Shown: piece by piece, positions 1-5,135 of the stretch | How the letters are laid out: each line of letters opens with the position of its first letter | How positions within the stretch are numbered: position 1 is the stretch's first letter | Assembly: GCA_023420245.1 (NCBI GenBank) | Contig: JAEZWL010000141.1 | Location: forward strand, 1 to 5,135 | Origin: Bacillota bacterium | GTDB taxonomy: Bacteria; Bacillota; Clostridia; Oscillospirales; Acutalibacteraceae | Reading direction: 5' to 3' | Length of the DNA: 5,135 nt | The notes under the pieces: generated by a model | The model's input: the letters and a program-made list of their open reading frames with translations, nothing else | Told to the model about the DNA's origin: nothing | The model's database searches: none | Program-made: the position numbers and the translations under genes

Positions 1-697
1 CCTTAAGGGAGGACGCCCCCGAAACCACGTGATCGTTGGTAATGATATAGCCGTCGCTTGTCGCGATGATGCCGGAGCCTTCGCTGGTCGGGTTCACGGA
101 GCCTTCCTGCTTGTCGGCAGTATCCGCCGCGCCGTTGTCGGAGCCGCCGTTCGCGCGTCCCAGTGTGTAGCGTGTATTCTGTTGAATTTGATAATTCTGG
201 ATGCAGACGACCGAGGGAATTACCTTTTTCGCGACATCCTGCATGGTAAGGCTGCCGGTCACAGCTGTATTTGTGCCGCTGTTTGCCAGCTTGGTAATGG
301 TAAACGCCGGGTCTTGAACGCTGCTTTGCGTATTGTTCAGCTTCACATAGCCGTTGTTCACCAGCGCGGTGAAGCCCATAATGGAGGTTCCTGAAATAAT
401 GACACAGGCCATTACGGCAGCCGCTGCTTTCAGAAAAATCTTTTTTCCTCCGGAATGCTTCTTTACCGGCTTTGCTTCAAAAAAATTCTTTGTCGTCTTC
501 GACTTTTCCCAGCTGAAGGGATTCGCGGTCGGGGGCGACTGACGGTATGAGTGGTAATAATCACCTTGCCATTCGGTCTGATTTGTACTATTATCGTTAT
601 GGCTATGATTATAATTCATCTCTTGACCATAATAGGTGTTGTGATCCTTGTTTTGGTTGTTACCTGCACGATTATCGTCCTGGAATGGATTATACAT
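1..697 (-). CDS. Membrane-anchored HtrA/DegP-family trypsin-like serine protease, N-terminal part (3' end outside window)
   Basis: The frame is open from an ATG at 697 to the window edge (232 codons plus one base). AAAGGAAA at 705-712 lies 7 bases upstream of that ATG and supports this start. Residues 1-62 are polar and rich in Asn, Gln, Tyr and His. A basic patch at about 65-86 (KSKTTK, KPVKK, GGKK) precedes one hydrophobic segment at about 87-113, then a linker at about 114-150. The protease domain begins near SLTMQDVAKKVIPSVVCI. EGSGIIATSDGYIITNDHVV matches the HtrA first-barrel motif, and His223 would be the first residue of the His-Asp-Ser triad. The Asp, the Ser and any PDZ domain lie beyond position 1. 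The family shape (cytoplasmic tail, one membrane anchor, external protease) is that of Firmicutes HtrA proteins such as HtrA/YyxA, which degrade or refold damaged exported proteins under envelope stress. The gene is divergent from cobA. The family call is firm; the exact paralog is not determined. Confidence 0.9.
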   Translation of the reverse strand, partial: MYNPFQDDNRAGNNQNKDHNTYYGQEMNYNHSHNDNSTNQTEWQGDYYHSYRQSPPTANPFSWEKSKTTKNFFEAKPVKKHSGGKKIFLKAAAAVMACVIISGTSIMGFTALVNNGYVKLNNTQSSVQDPAFTITKLANSGTNTAVTGSLTMQDVAKKVIPSVVCIQNYQIQQNTRYTLGRANGGSDNGAADTADKQEGSVNPTSEGSGIIATSDGYIITNDHVVSGASSLK

Positions 698-771
698 AGA
701 ATCATTTCCTTTCGTTTCAATTCTTTGTTGATGGTTCTATTATGCAGGTTTTTTGTGAAAATGGTGTGATA

Positions 772-820
772 ACCAGTTTACATTTGTATGACGAAACCGA
801 AAACAATATGCGACCAGTTT
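772..820. repeat. Two 8-base direct repeats (ACCAGTTT) in the htrA-cobA divergent region
   Basis: ACCAGTTT occurs at 772-779 and again at 813-820, 41 bases start to start, close to four helical turns. Both copies sit in the AT-rich stretch between the divergent htrA and cobA genes and put any bound protein on the same DNA face. A repeat this short can arise by chance, and I recognise no known operator in it. It is recorded as a possible regulator site only. Confidence 0.25.
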
Positions 821-854
821 TTTTCAAAATTATGAATAAGAGACCGGCAAGTAT

Positions 855-884
855 ATTACAGGGTAACTCGGCGCCCCTTACAAT
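855..884 (+). promoter_or_regulatory. Possible cobA promoter
   Basis: ATTACA (855-860) and TACAAT (879-884) are separated by 18 bases and resemble sigma-A -35 (4 of 6) and -10 (5 of 6) elements. Transcription would start near 891 and give a leader of about 60 bases before the cobA ATG at 951. The -35 match and spacing are only fair, so another start in this AT-rich region is possible. Confidence 0.35.
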
Positions 885-950
885 TAATGTGGCGGTGCGA
901 AAAGATATGCCAATGAAAGAAAAGAAATTTTACTTCGGGAGGGTTCTGCA

Positions 951-1475
951 ATGCAAGGTCTGGTTCATGTTTATTGCGGCGACGGAAAGGGAAAGACGAC
1001 CGCCGCGCTCGGTCTGGGGCTTCGCGCCTGCGGCTGCGGGAAAAGGGTGCTTTTGGCGCAGTTTTTAAAGGGCAATACCTCCTGCGAGCTGACGGCGTTA
1101 AAAAAGCTGGAGCATTTTAAGGCTTTGCCTTCGCCGGATTTTATGAAATTTACCTTTCAGATGAGCCCGCAGGAGCGGGAGGAGACCGCGAAGCTTTGCA
1201 CCGCTCAGCTTGAGGCGGCAGTCACCGAAGCGGCAGAGGGGGACTACGACCTGCTGATTCTGGATGAAGCTTTGGGCGCGGCGGAGTGCGGTCTGCTGCC
1301 CGACGCGAGGCTTTTGGACGCAATAAAAAACAAGCCCCAAAAGCTGGAGCTTGTTCTCACGGGGCGCAGCCCGAACCCGGAGGTTTTGGAGCTGGCGGAT
1401 TATATTTCGGAGGTCAAAAAGATCCGGCACCCCTATGACCGGAATATTCCGGCGCGCAGGGGAATCGAGTTCTGA
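951..1475 (+). CDS. cobA: Cob(I)alamin adenosyltransferase (CobA/BtuR family), complete
   Basis: The product transfers the 5'-deoxyadenosyl group of ATP to cob(I)alamin or corrinoid precursors, producing adenosylcobalamin in the cytoplasm. At 174 residues it has the usual length for this family. Residues 10-17 (GDGKGKTT) form the P-loop that in this family binds ATP in reverse orientation. AALGLGLRACGCGKRVLLAQFLKG follows as the typical first beta-alpha-beta unit. YDLLILDEALGAAECGLL (99-116) holds the Walker B-like Asp105-Glu106. LVLTGR (134-139) and the C-terminal HPYDRNIPARRGIEF are the other family signatures. The start is set by GGGAGGG at 937-943, 7 bases before the ATG. The gene converges on nrdJ with one base between stop codons, and NrdJ is a consumer of its product. 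I see no complete cobalamin riboswitch in the leader. It is not the PduO or EutT type of adenosyltransferase, which are unrelated in sequence. Confidence 0.95.
   Translation: MQGLVHVYCGDGKGKTTAALGLGLRACGCGKRVLLAQFLKGNTSCELTALKKLEHFKALPSPDFMKFTFQMSPQEREETAKLCTAQLEAAVTEAAEGDYDLLILDEALGAAECGLLPDARLLDAIKNKPQKLELVLTGRSPNPEVLELADYISEVKKIRHPYDRNIPARRGIEF
1439..1452. repeat. Perfect 14-base palindrome inside the cobA 3' end
   Basis: CCGGAATATTCCGG is self-complementary and can form a 5-bp stem with a 4-base loop. It lies 24 bases before the cobA stop and just beyond the nrdJ stop on the other strand. No T-run follows on either strand, so it does not qualify as an intrinsic terminator. It encodes part of the conserved YDRNIPAR stretch, so coding constraint may explain it. 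It is the only hairpin I noticed at the convergent junction. Confidence 0.3.
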
Positions 1476-1476
1476 A

Positions 1477-3744
1477 TCAGCCGCATTTTGAGTAGCCGCA
1501 CTGACGGCACATCACACAGCCGCCCTCGTGCTCCAGCTTTGCGCCGCATTCGGGGCAGAAATGCTGCTTTCCGGCTGTCGCCTCCTCCGCGTCCTTTGGG
1601 GGCTGCGCGCAAGCACAGACCCTTGCAGCCGGCGGCTCTGCCAGAGTCGGCCATTTCCCCAGTTCAACCTGCTGCTTGTAAACGCGCTCTATGGCTTTTG
1701 CAATCGCGTCCGGGCAGGAGGTGCATTTCATCCCCGGCTGGCGGATCGTAGACGGACAGCGAATTCCCTTGAGCTGGTCGATGATGCTCTTGACGTCGAT
1801 TCCGCTTCGCAGTGCGATGGAGGCGAGCCGCGCGGTCGCTTCCGACTGGGAGGGGCACCCCCCTGCCTTACCGGTGTTGGTGAACACCTCGCAAATTCCG
1901 TTTTCATCGTAATTCACGGTGATATACAGGTTGCCGCATCCGATTTTCACGCGCTCGGTAACGCCGACCACGGTATCCGGTCTCGGGCGCGGAACAATAC
2001 GCTCTTTTTCGGCGGGCTCAGGCTCGCCGTCTTTTTTTACCCTGCCGATATTCAGCACCTGCTCGCTGCGGCTTCCGTCGCGGTAAATCGTCACGCCCTT
2101 GCAGCCCAGATGGAACGCAAGGGAATAAACCTCCGCAACCTCCTCGCGCGTGGCGGAATTGGAGAAATTCACGGTTTTGGAAACCGCGTTATCGGTTCCC
2201 TTTTGGAACGCCGCCTGCATCCGGATATGGTATTCCGGGCTGATATCATGCGCGGAAACAAACACGCGGCGCAGGTCCTCCGGGAGCTCCTCCATATGGG
2301 CGATGGTTCCTTCCTTCGCGATACGCTTCATCAACTCGTCGGAATAAAGACCGCGTCTGGTCAGCTCCTCCTTTAAAATCGGATTGACCTCGATCATTTC
2401 GGTGCCGTCCATGATATTGCGGATGAACACATAGCCGAAAACCGGCTCCACGCCGCTGGAGCACCCGGCGATGATGGAAAGCGTGCCTGTGGGCGCGATG
2501 GTGGTAATGGTGGCGTTTCGCTGGGGAACATCCTGTGGCAGGGTGCTTTCCGCAAACAGGGGGAACGCACCGCGTGTTTTTGCAAGCTCCGCGCTCTGGG
2601 CGCGCCCCTCCTCGGTGATAAACTGCATCAGCCTTTCACCAAGCGCAATGGCCTCGCCTGAATGATAGGGGATACCAAGCTCCAGCAGGCTATCTGCCCA
2701 GCCCATCACACCCAACCCGATTTTACGGGTCTGCTTGGTGACAAAGTCAATTTTATCCAGCGGATATTTGTTTGCGTCGATGACGTTATCCAGAAAATGT
2801 ACGGCGGTTTTGACCGTTTTGCCGAGCTTTTCCCAGTCGATCGCACAGGCACCGTCCGTTTTTTTCAGCATCCTTGTCAAATTGATTGAGCCAAGGTTGC
2901 AGGATTCATAGGGCAGAAGCGGCTGCTCGCCGCACGGGTTGGTCGATTCAATTTCTCCCTGCGCGGGAACAACGTTATCCCGGTTCAGGCGGTCTAAGAA
3001 AATGATGCCCGGTTCGCCGTTGCGCCAGGCGGCGTCCACAATCCGGTCAAACACCATGTGTGCGCGGAGCCTGCCGGTCTCTTTTTTGGTATGGGGGTCC
3101 ATCAGAGCATAATCGGTATCGTTTTCCACCGCGTTCATAAATTCTTCGGTCAAGCCGACAGAAATGTTAAAATTATTGATTTCGCTGTTATTGGCTTTAC
3201 AGTCGATGAATTCCAGAATGTCGGGATGGTCGACCCGCAGAATTCCCATATTCGCGCCGCGCCGTGTGCCGCCCTGCTTAACGGCTTCGGTCGCCATGTT
3301 GAATACCTTCATAAAGCTGATGGGGCCGGAGGCGACCCCTCCTGTGGAATTGACCGCGCTGCCGTTCTGGCGCAGGCGGGAGAACGAAAAGCCCGTGCCG
3401 CCGCCGGATTTATGAATGAGCGCCGCCTGCTTGATTGCCTCGAAAATATCCTCCATGGTGTCCTCTACCGGAAGGACGAAGCATGCGGAAAGCTGCCCCA
3501 GCGGGCGACCCGCGTTCATGAGCGTGGGGGAATTCGGCAGAAATTCCAATGAGGTCATCAATCGGAAAAAGTCTTGCGCCGTCTTTTCCGTATCGGCGCC
3601 CTTGTCGTAAAGCGTGTCGGGTTCCGCAATCGCGTTTGCCACACGCCAAAACATATCCTCAACGGTTTCCACCGTGTTTCCGTTCTCATCCCTCATAAAG
3701 TATCTGCGCTCCAGAACCGTGAGCGCGTTTTGCGAGATATCCAT
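1477..3744 (-). CDS. nrdJ: Vitamin B12-dependent (class II) ribonucleoside-diphosphate reductase NrdJ, complete
   Basis: The enzyme reduces ribonucleotides to deoxyribonucleotides using an adenosylcobalamin-generated thiyl radical, independently of oxygen. The 755 residues fit the Thermotoga-type class II family. The catalytic NPCGE loop gives Asn269, thiyl-radical Cys271 and Glu273. Cys88 (LSACF) and Cys282 (YESCNLGS) are the expected active-site disulfide pair; the 11-residue step from Cys271 to Cys282 matches Thermotoga NrdJ. GGGTGFSFSRLR (114-125) and APTGTLSIIAGCSSGVEP (417-434) are the conserved barrel segments. A TSCPD-type domain follows (about 590-690, with TSCPD at 675-679). The tail carries CxC (710, 712), a zinc-ribbon-like CPEC (730-733), Cys743, Cys746, Cys749 and a final Cys754, fitting the C-terminal cysteines that re-reduce the active site. 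The N-terminus is short, with no ATP-cone seen. GAGAGGAG at 3751-3758, 6 bases from the ATG, fixes the start. Tandem NrdR boxes overlie the promoter. Confidence 0.97.
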   Translation of the reverse strand: MDISQNALTVLERRYFMRDENGNTVETVEDMFWRVANAIAEPDTLYDKGADTEKTAQDFFRLMTSLEFLPNSPTLMNAGRPLGQLSACFVLPVEDTMEDIFEAIKQAALIHKSGGGTGFSFSRLRQNGSAVNSTGGVASGPISFMKVFNMATEAVKQGGTRRGANMGILRVDHPDILEFIDCKANNSEINNFNISVGLTEEFMNAVENDTDYALMDPHTKKETGRLRAHMVFDRIVDAAWRNGEPGIIFLDRLNRDNVVPAQGEIESTNPCGEQPLLPYESCNLGSINLTRMLKKTDGACAIDWEKLGKTVKTAVHFLDNVIDANKYPLDKIDFVTKQTRKIGLGVMGWADSLLELGIPYHSGEAIALGERLMQFITEEGRAQSAELAKTRGAFPLFAESTLPQDVPQRNATITTIAPTGTLSIIAGCSSGVEPVFGYVFIRNIMDGTEMIEVNPILKEELTRRGLYSDELMKRIAKEGTIAHMEELPEDLRRVFVSAHDISPEYHIRMQAAFQKGTDNAVSKTVNFSNSATREEVAEVYSLAFHLGCKGVTIYRDGSRSEQVLNIGRVKKDGEPEPAEKERIVPRPRPDTVVGVTERVKIGCGNLYITVNYDENGICEVFTNTGKAGGCPSQSEATARLASIALRSGIDVKSIIDQLKGIRCPSTIRQPGMKCTSCPDAIAKAIERVYKQQVELGKWPTLAEPPAARVCACAQPPKDAEEATAGKQHFCPECGAKLEHEGGCVMCRQCGYSKCG

Positions 3745-3767
3745 AATGATCTCCTCTCAACTGTTTA

Positions 3768-3783
3768 ATACTATATATTGTAT
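3768..3783 (-). promoter_or_regulatory. NrdR box, promoter-proximal copy (overlaps -10)
   Basis: The minus strand reads ATACAATATATAGTAT, a near-palindrome agreeing at 14 of 16 positions with the NrdR consensus as I know it (acaCwAtATaTwGtgt). It contains the -10 element TACAAT of nrdJ and lies about 24 bases upstream of the start codon. NrdR is the zinc-ribbon/ATP-cone repressor of ribonucleotide reductase genes; binding here would block polymerase. The nrdR gene itself is not in the window. Confidence 0.85.
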
Positions 3784-3804
3784 CACTATAGATTGATATG
3801 TCAA
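3777..3804 (-). promoter_or_regulatory. nrdJ sigma-A-type promoter
   Basis: On the minus strand a perfect TTGACA (-35, 3804-3799) is followed after 16 bases by TACAAT (-10, 3782-3777; 5 of 6). Transcription should begin near 3770, giving a leader of only about 25 bases. That leaves room for the ribosome site GAGAGGAG but not for a riboswitch. Both hexamers are embedded in NrdR boxes, so repression is expected to be by direct occlusion. Confidence 0.85.
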
Positions 3805-3814
3805 TATCTTGTGA
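3799..3814 (-). promoter_or_regulatory. NrdR box, distal copy (overlaps -35)
   Basis: The minus strand reads TCACAAGATATTGACA, matching the NrdR consensus at 11 of 16 positions, with the conserved CACAA and ATATTG core. It overlaps the -35 TTGACA. It is separated from the proximal box by a 15-base linker, so the two are 31 bp apart centre to centre (three helical turns). That is the tandem spacing known for NrdR sites and supports the weaker match. Confidence 0.8.
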
Positions 3815-4004
3815 CTCTTTTATTGCAGCAATTGACTATAATTACTCTTTCCAATCAGTCAGGCTAAGCGCCCTTTGTTATTATGGCAATACAGACCGCC
3901 GCCTATGAAAACCGCGCAAACTTTTCCGCAGAGCCGCTTTTGTTGCATACAGCTCGTTCTCCACTCGCTGACACGCCTTGAAAAACGGGTAACACAGATG
4001 CCAA
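3815..4004. other. Intergenic stretch between nifJ and nrdJ with no convincing gene
   Basis: Together with the flanking promoter and terminator, this fills the 315-base gap between the two minus-strand genes. Open frames cross it on both strands. None has a ribosome site, and none has a product I recognise. The longest minus-strand candidate in this stretch would start at the ATG inside the palindrome at 4005-4038 (48 codons) and has no Shine-Dalgarno sequence. The part at about 3890-4000 is GC-richer than the promoter side and could be gene remnant, but I cannot identify a parent. No tRNA or known RNA motif was seen. Confidence 0.5.
3835..3862 (-). promoter_or_regulatory. Possible second, upstream nrdJ promoter
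   Basis: On the minus strand CTGACT (3862-3857; 4 of 6) and TATAGT (3840-3835; 5 of 6) are 16 bases apart. A transcript from here would start near 3828 and run through both NrdR boxes into nrdJ. AT-rich DNA gives such matches easily, so this is only a candidate. Confidence 0.2.
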
Positions 4005-4038
4005 ACGCCCCGCGCATGCTGCAGCATACGCGGGGCGT
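4005..4038 (-). terminator. Strong hairpin, probable terminator of nifJ
   Basis: A 34-base near-perfect palindrome has arms ACGCCCCGCGCATGCTG and CAGCATACGCGGGGCGT, with one non-Watson-Crick pair (a G-U wobble in one strand's RNA). The folded RNA would have a GC-rich stem of about 15 bp with a 4-base loop. It begins 21 bases after the nifJ stop codon. On the minus strand it is followed by TTTGGCATCTGTGTT, a poor U-tract. It may therefore end transcription inefficiently, or serve as a 3' stabilising stem. The plus strand after it is A-rich with no T-run, so it does not terminate in that direction. Confidence 0.75.
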
Positions 4039-4059
4039 AAATATTGAAAAGGAAACAGA

Positions 4060-5135
4060 TTATTCCATTGCGGAGAGTTTTGCAAGGTGCTCGTAGTTAT
4101 CTGCGGCAACCTTCTCAGCTTCTTTGAACAGTACCTCTGCGCGCTCAGGGAACGCACGGGTCAGAGAGTTGTAACGAACCTCGCCCATAATAAAGTCACG
4201 ATAGCTGGCAGTCGGAGCCTTGCTGTCGAGATGGAACGGGTTCTTTCCCTCTGCGGCAAGACGGGGATCGTAACGGAAGTTCTGCCAGTAACCGGCCTCA
4301 ACCGCTCTCTTCTCCTCGGTCTGCGCGATGCTCATGCCGCCCTTAATCCCGTGGTTGATGCACGGTGCGTAAGCAATGATGATGGAAGGACCGTTGTAGC
4401 TTTCCGCTTCGGTAATCGCCTTGATGCACTGGTTGTAGTCCGCGCCCATTGCAATATGGGCAACATACACGTAACCATAGCTCATTGCGATTGCAGGGAG
4501 ATCCTTCTTCTTCGTTGCCTTACCGGTTGCCGCGAACTGCGCGACGGAACCGATCGGGGTAGACTTGGAAGCCTGTCCGCCTGTATTGGAGTAAACTTCG
4601 GTATCAAAGACGAAAATGTTGATGTTCTCGCCGGAAGCAAGCGCATGGTCAACGCCGCCAAAGCCGATATCATAGGCCCAGCCGTCGCCGCCGAAAATCC
4701 ACATGGATTTCTTGGCAAGGTAATCCTTGTCGGCAAGAGTTTTCTTCGAAAGCTCACAGCCTGCCGCGGCAGCTTTTTCCAGCTCCGGAATCAGCTTGTC
4801 GGTAGCCTCACGGTTTGTGTGGCTGTCCTGGGCGGTTGCAAGATAGTTTTTGCAGGCTTCCTTCAGCTCGGCAGAAGCGTTTTCGGAAGCTTCAATCTGC
4901 TCAATATATTCGGCAAGTCTGCCGCGAATTGCGTTCTGAGCGAGTGTCATGCCAAGACCAAACTCTGCGTTATCCTCAAACAGAGAGTTGTTCCACGCGG
5001 GACCAAAGCCTCTCTTGTTTACGGTATACGGTGTTGCCGGTGCGGAACCACCCCAGATCGAGGAGCAGCCGGTCGCGTTGGCAATATACATTCTGTCGCC
5101 AAACAGCTGGGTAATCAGCTTTGCGTAAGGAGTCT
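4060..5135 (-). CDS. nifJ: Pyruvate:ferredoxin (flavodoxin) oxidoreductase, C-terminal 357 codons (5' end outside window)
   Basis: PFOR oxidises pyruvate with CoA to acetyl-CoA, CO2 and reduced ferredoxin or flavodoxin in the cytoplasm of anaerobes. The frame stays open to the window edge, upstream of the internal Met at 5091 (TPYAKLITQLFGDRM), so this is the end of a large single-chain enzyme of about 1170-1190 residues. The fragment covers the thiamine-diphosphate-binding domain. ATGCSSIWGGSAPATPYT carries Cys23 and YAPCINHG carries Cys258 (fragment numbering), two of the four ligands of the 4Fe-4S cluster nearest TPP. GGDGWAYDIGFGG through SNTGGQASKSTP (about 148-191) is the TPP/Mg motif, with GDG at 149-151 and Asn183. 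The 2-oxoacid-binding domains and the other cluster cysteines lie beyond 5135. A hairpin terminator follows the stop. The closest alternative, another single-chain 2-oxoacid oxidoreductase, is unlikely given how closely the motifs match pyruvate enzymes. Confidence 0.97.
   Translation of the reverse strand, partial: TPYAKLITQLFGDRMYIANATGCSSIWGGSAPATPYTVNKRGFGPAWNNSLFEDNAEFGLGMTLAQNAIRGRLAEYIEQIEASENASAELKEACKNYLATAQDSHTNREATDKLIPELEKAAAAGCELSKKTLADKDYLAKKSMWIFGGDGWAYDIGFGGVDHALASGENINIFVFDTEVYSNTGGQASKSTPIGSVAQFAATGKATKKKDLPAIAMSYGYVYVAHIAMGADYNQCIKAITEAESYNGPSIIIAYAPCINHGIKGGMSIAQTEEKRAVEAGYWQNFRYDPRLAAEGKNPFHLDSKAPTASYRDFIMGEVRYNSLTRAFPERAEVLFKEAEKVAADNYEHLAKLSAME

Noticed and set aside
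551..769. Plus-strand open frame of 72 codons with a very hydrophobic, Ile/Val/Leu-rich product
   Set aside because: Its first two thirds lie antisense to the Asn/Tyr/His-rich start of htrA, and AAT/AAC codons read backwards give Ile and Val. The hydrophobicity there is an artefact, and there is no ribosome site.
838..850. Partial match to the B12 box of the cobalamin riboswitch (AGAGACCGGC) in the cobA leader
   Set aside because: Only the second half of the box fits. I find no GCCACTG-like core or the other conserved helices in the 150 bases upstream, which would have to reach toward htrA. A covariance search with Rfam RF00174 would decide; a significant hit over about 680-860 would reverse this.
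742..1068. Plus-strand open frame of 108 codons overlapping the start of cobA
   Set aside because: It has no Shine-Dalgarno sequence before its ATG, and its product turns into an out-of-frame reading of cobA. cobA has a clear ribosome site and family motifs.
1528..2376. Long plus-strand open frame (282 codons) antisense to nrdJ
   Set aside because: It is a shadow of the GC-rich third codon positions of nrdJ, whose catalytic and structural motifs are intact on the other strand. The antisense product shows no recognisable family.
3837..3842. Plus-strand TATAAT that could start a transcript away from nrdJ
   Set aside because: No acceptable -35 element lies 16-19 bases upstream and no gene follows on that strand before the antisense of nifJ.
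3875..4096. Open frames on both strands in the nifJ-nrdJ gap (plus 3875-4096; minus 3903-4157)
   Set aside because: Neither has a ribosome site. Both run through the terminator palindrome and into nifJ in the wrong frame, and neither product is recognisable.

Overview
The window looks like chromosomal DNA of a strictly anaerobic, low-to-medium GC Firmicute, most likely a Clostridia/Oscillospirales-type organism. This rests on pyruvate:ferredoxin oxidoreductase, an adenosylcobalamin-dependent (class II) ribonucleotide reductase, an HtrA protease with a cytoplasmic tail and one membrane anchor, and strong AGGAG-type ribosome sites. Taxonomy is an inference from protein style and gene content; no database search was made.

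Layout from left to right. Bases 1-697 (minus strand) hold the first 232 codons of a membrane-anchored HtrA/DegP-family serine protease whose 3' part lies outside the window. Bases 698-950 are a divergent AT-rich intergenic region with an 8-base direct repeat and a possible promoter. Bases 951-1475 (plus) encode a complete cob(I)alamin adenosyltransferase (CobA/BtuR family). Bases 1477-3744 (minus) encode a complete 755-residue vitamin B12-dependent ribonucleotide reductase (NrdJ). Its 5' region has a well-formed sigma-A-type promoter whose -35 and -10 elements each lie inside one of two tandem NrdR boxes (3768-3783 and 3799-3814, 15-bp linker). Bases 3815-4004 carry no convincing gene. A 34-base near-perfect palindrome at 4005-4038 is the probable terminator of the next gene. 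Bases 4060-5135 (minus) are the C-terminal 357 codons of pyruvate:ferredoxin oxidoreductase, whose 5' part lies outside the window.

The clearest functional link is between cobA and nrdJ. They are tail to tail with a single base between their stop codons. The first enzyme makes adenosylcobalamin, which the second uses as its radical cofactor. The nrdJ promoter has the architecture expected for NrdR, the dATP/ATP-sensing repressor of ribonucleotide reductase genes. PFOR (pyruvate oxidation to acetyl-CoA and reduced ferredoxin) and HtrA (envelope protein quality control) are neighbours with no evident functional tie to this pair. No mobile element, CRISPR array, tRNA, rRNA or clearly new system was found; the most informative features are regulatory and organisational.
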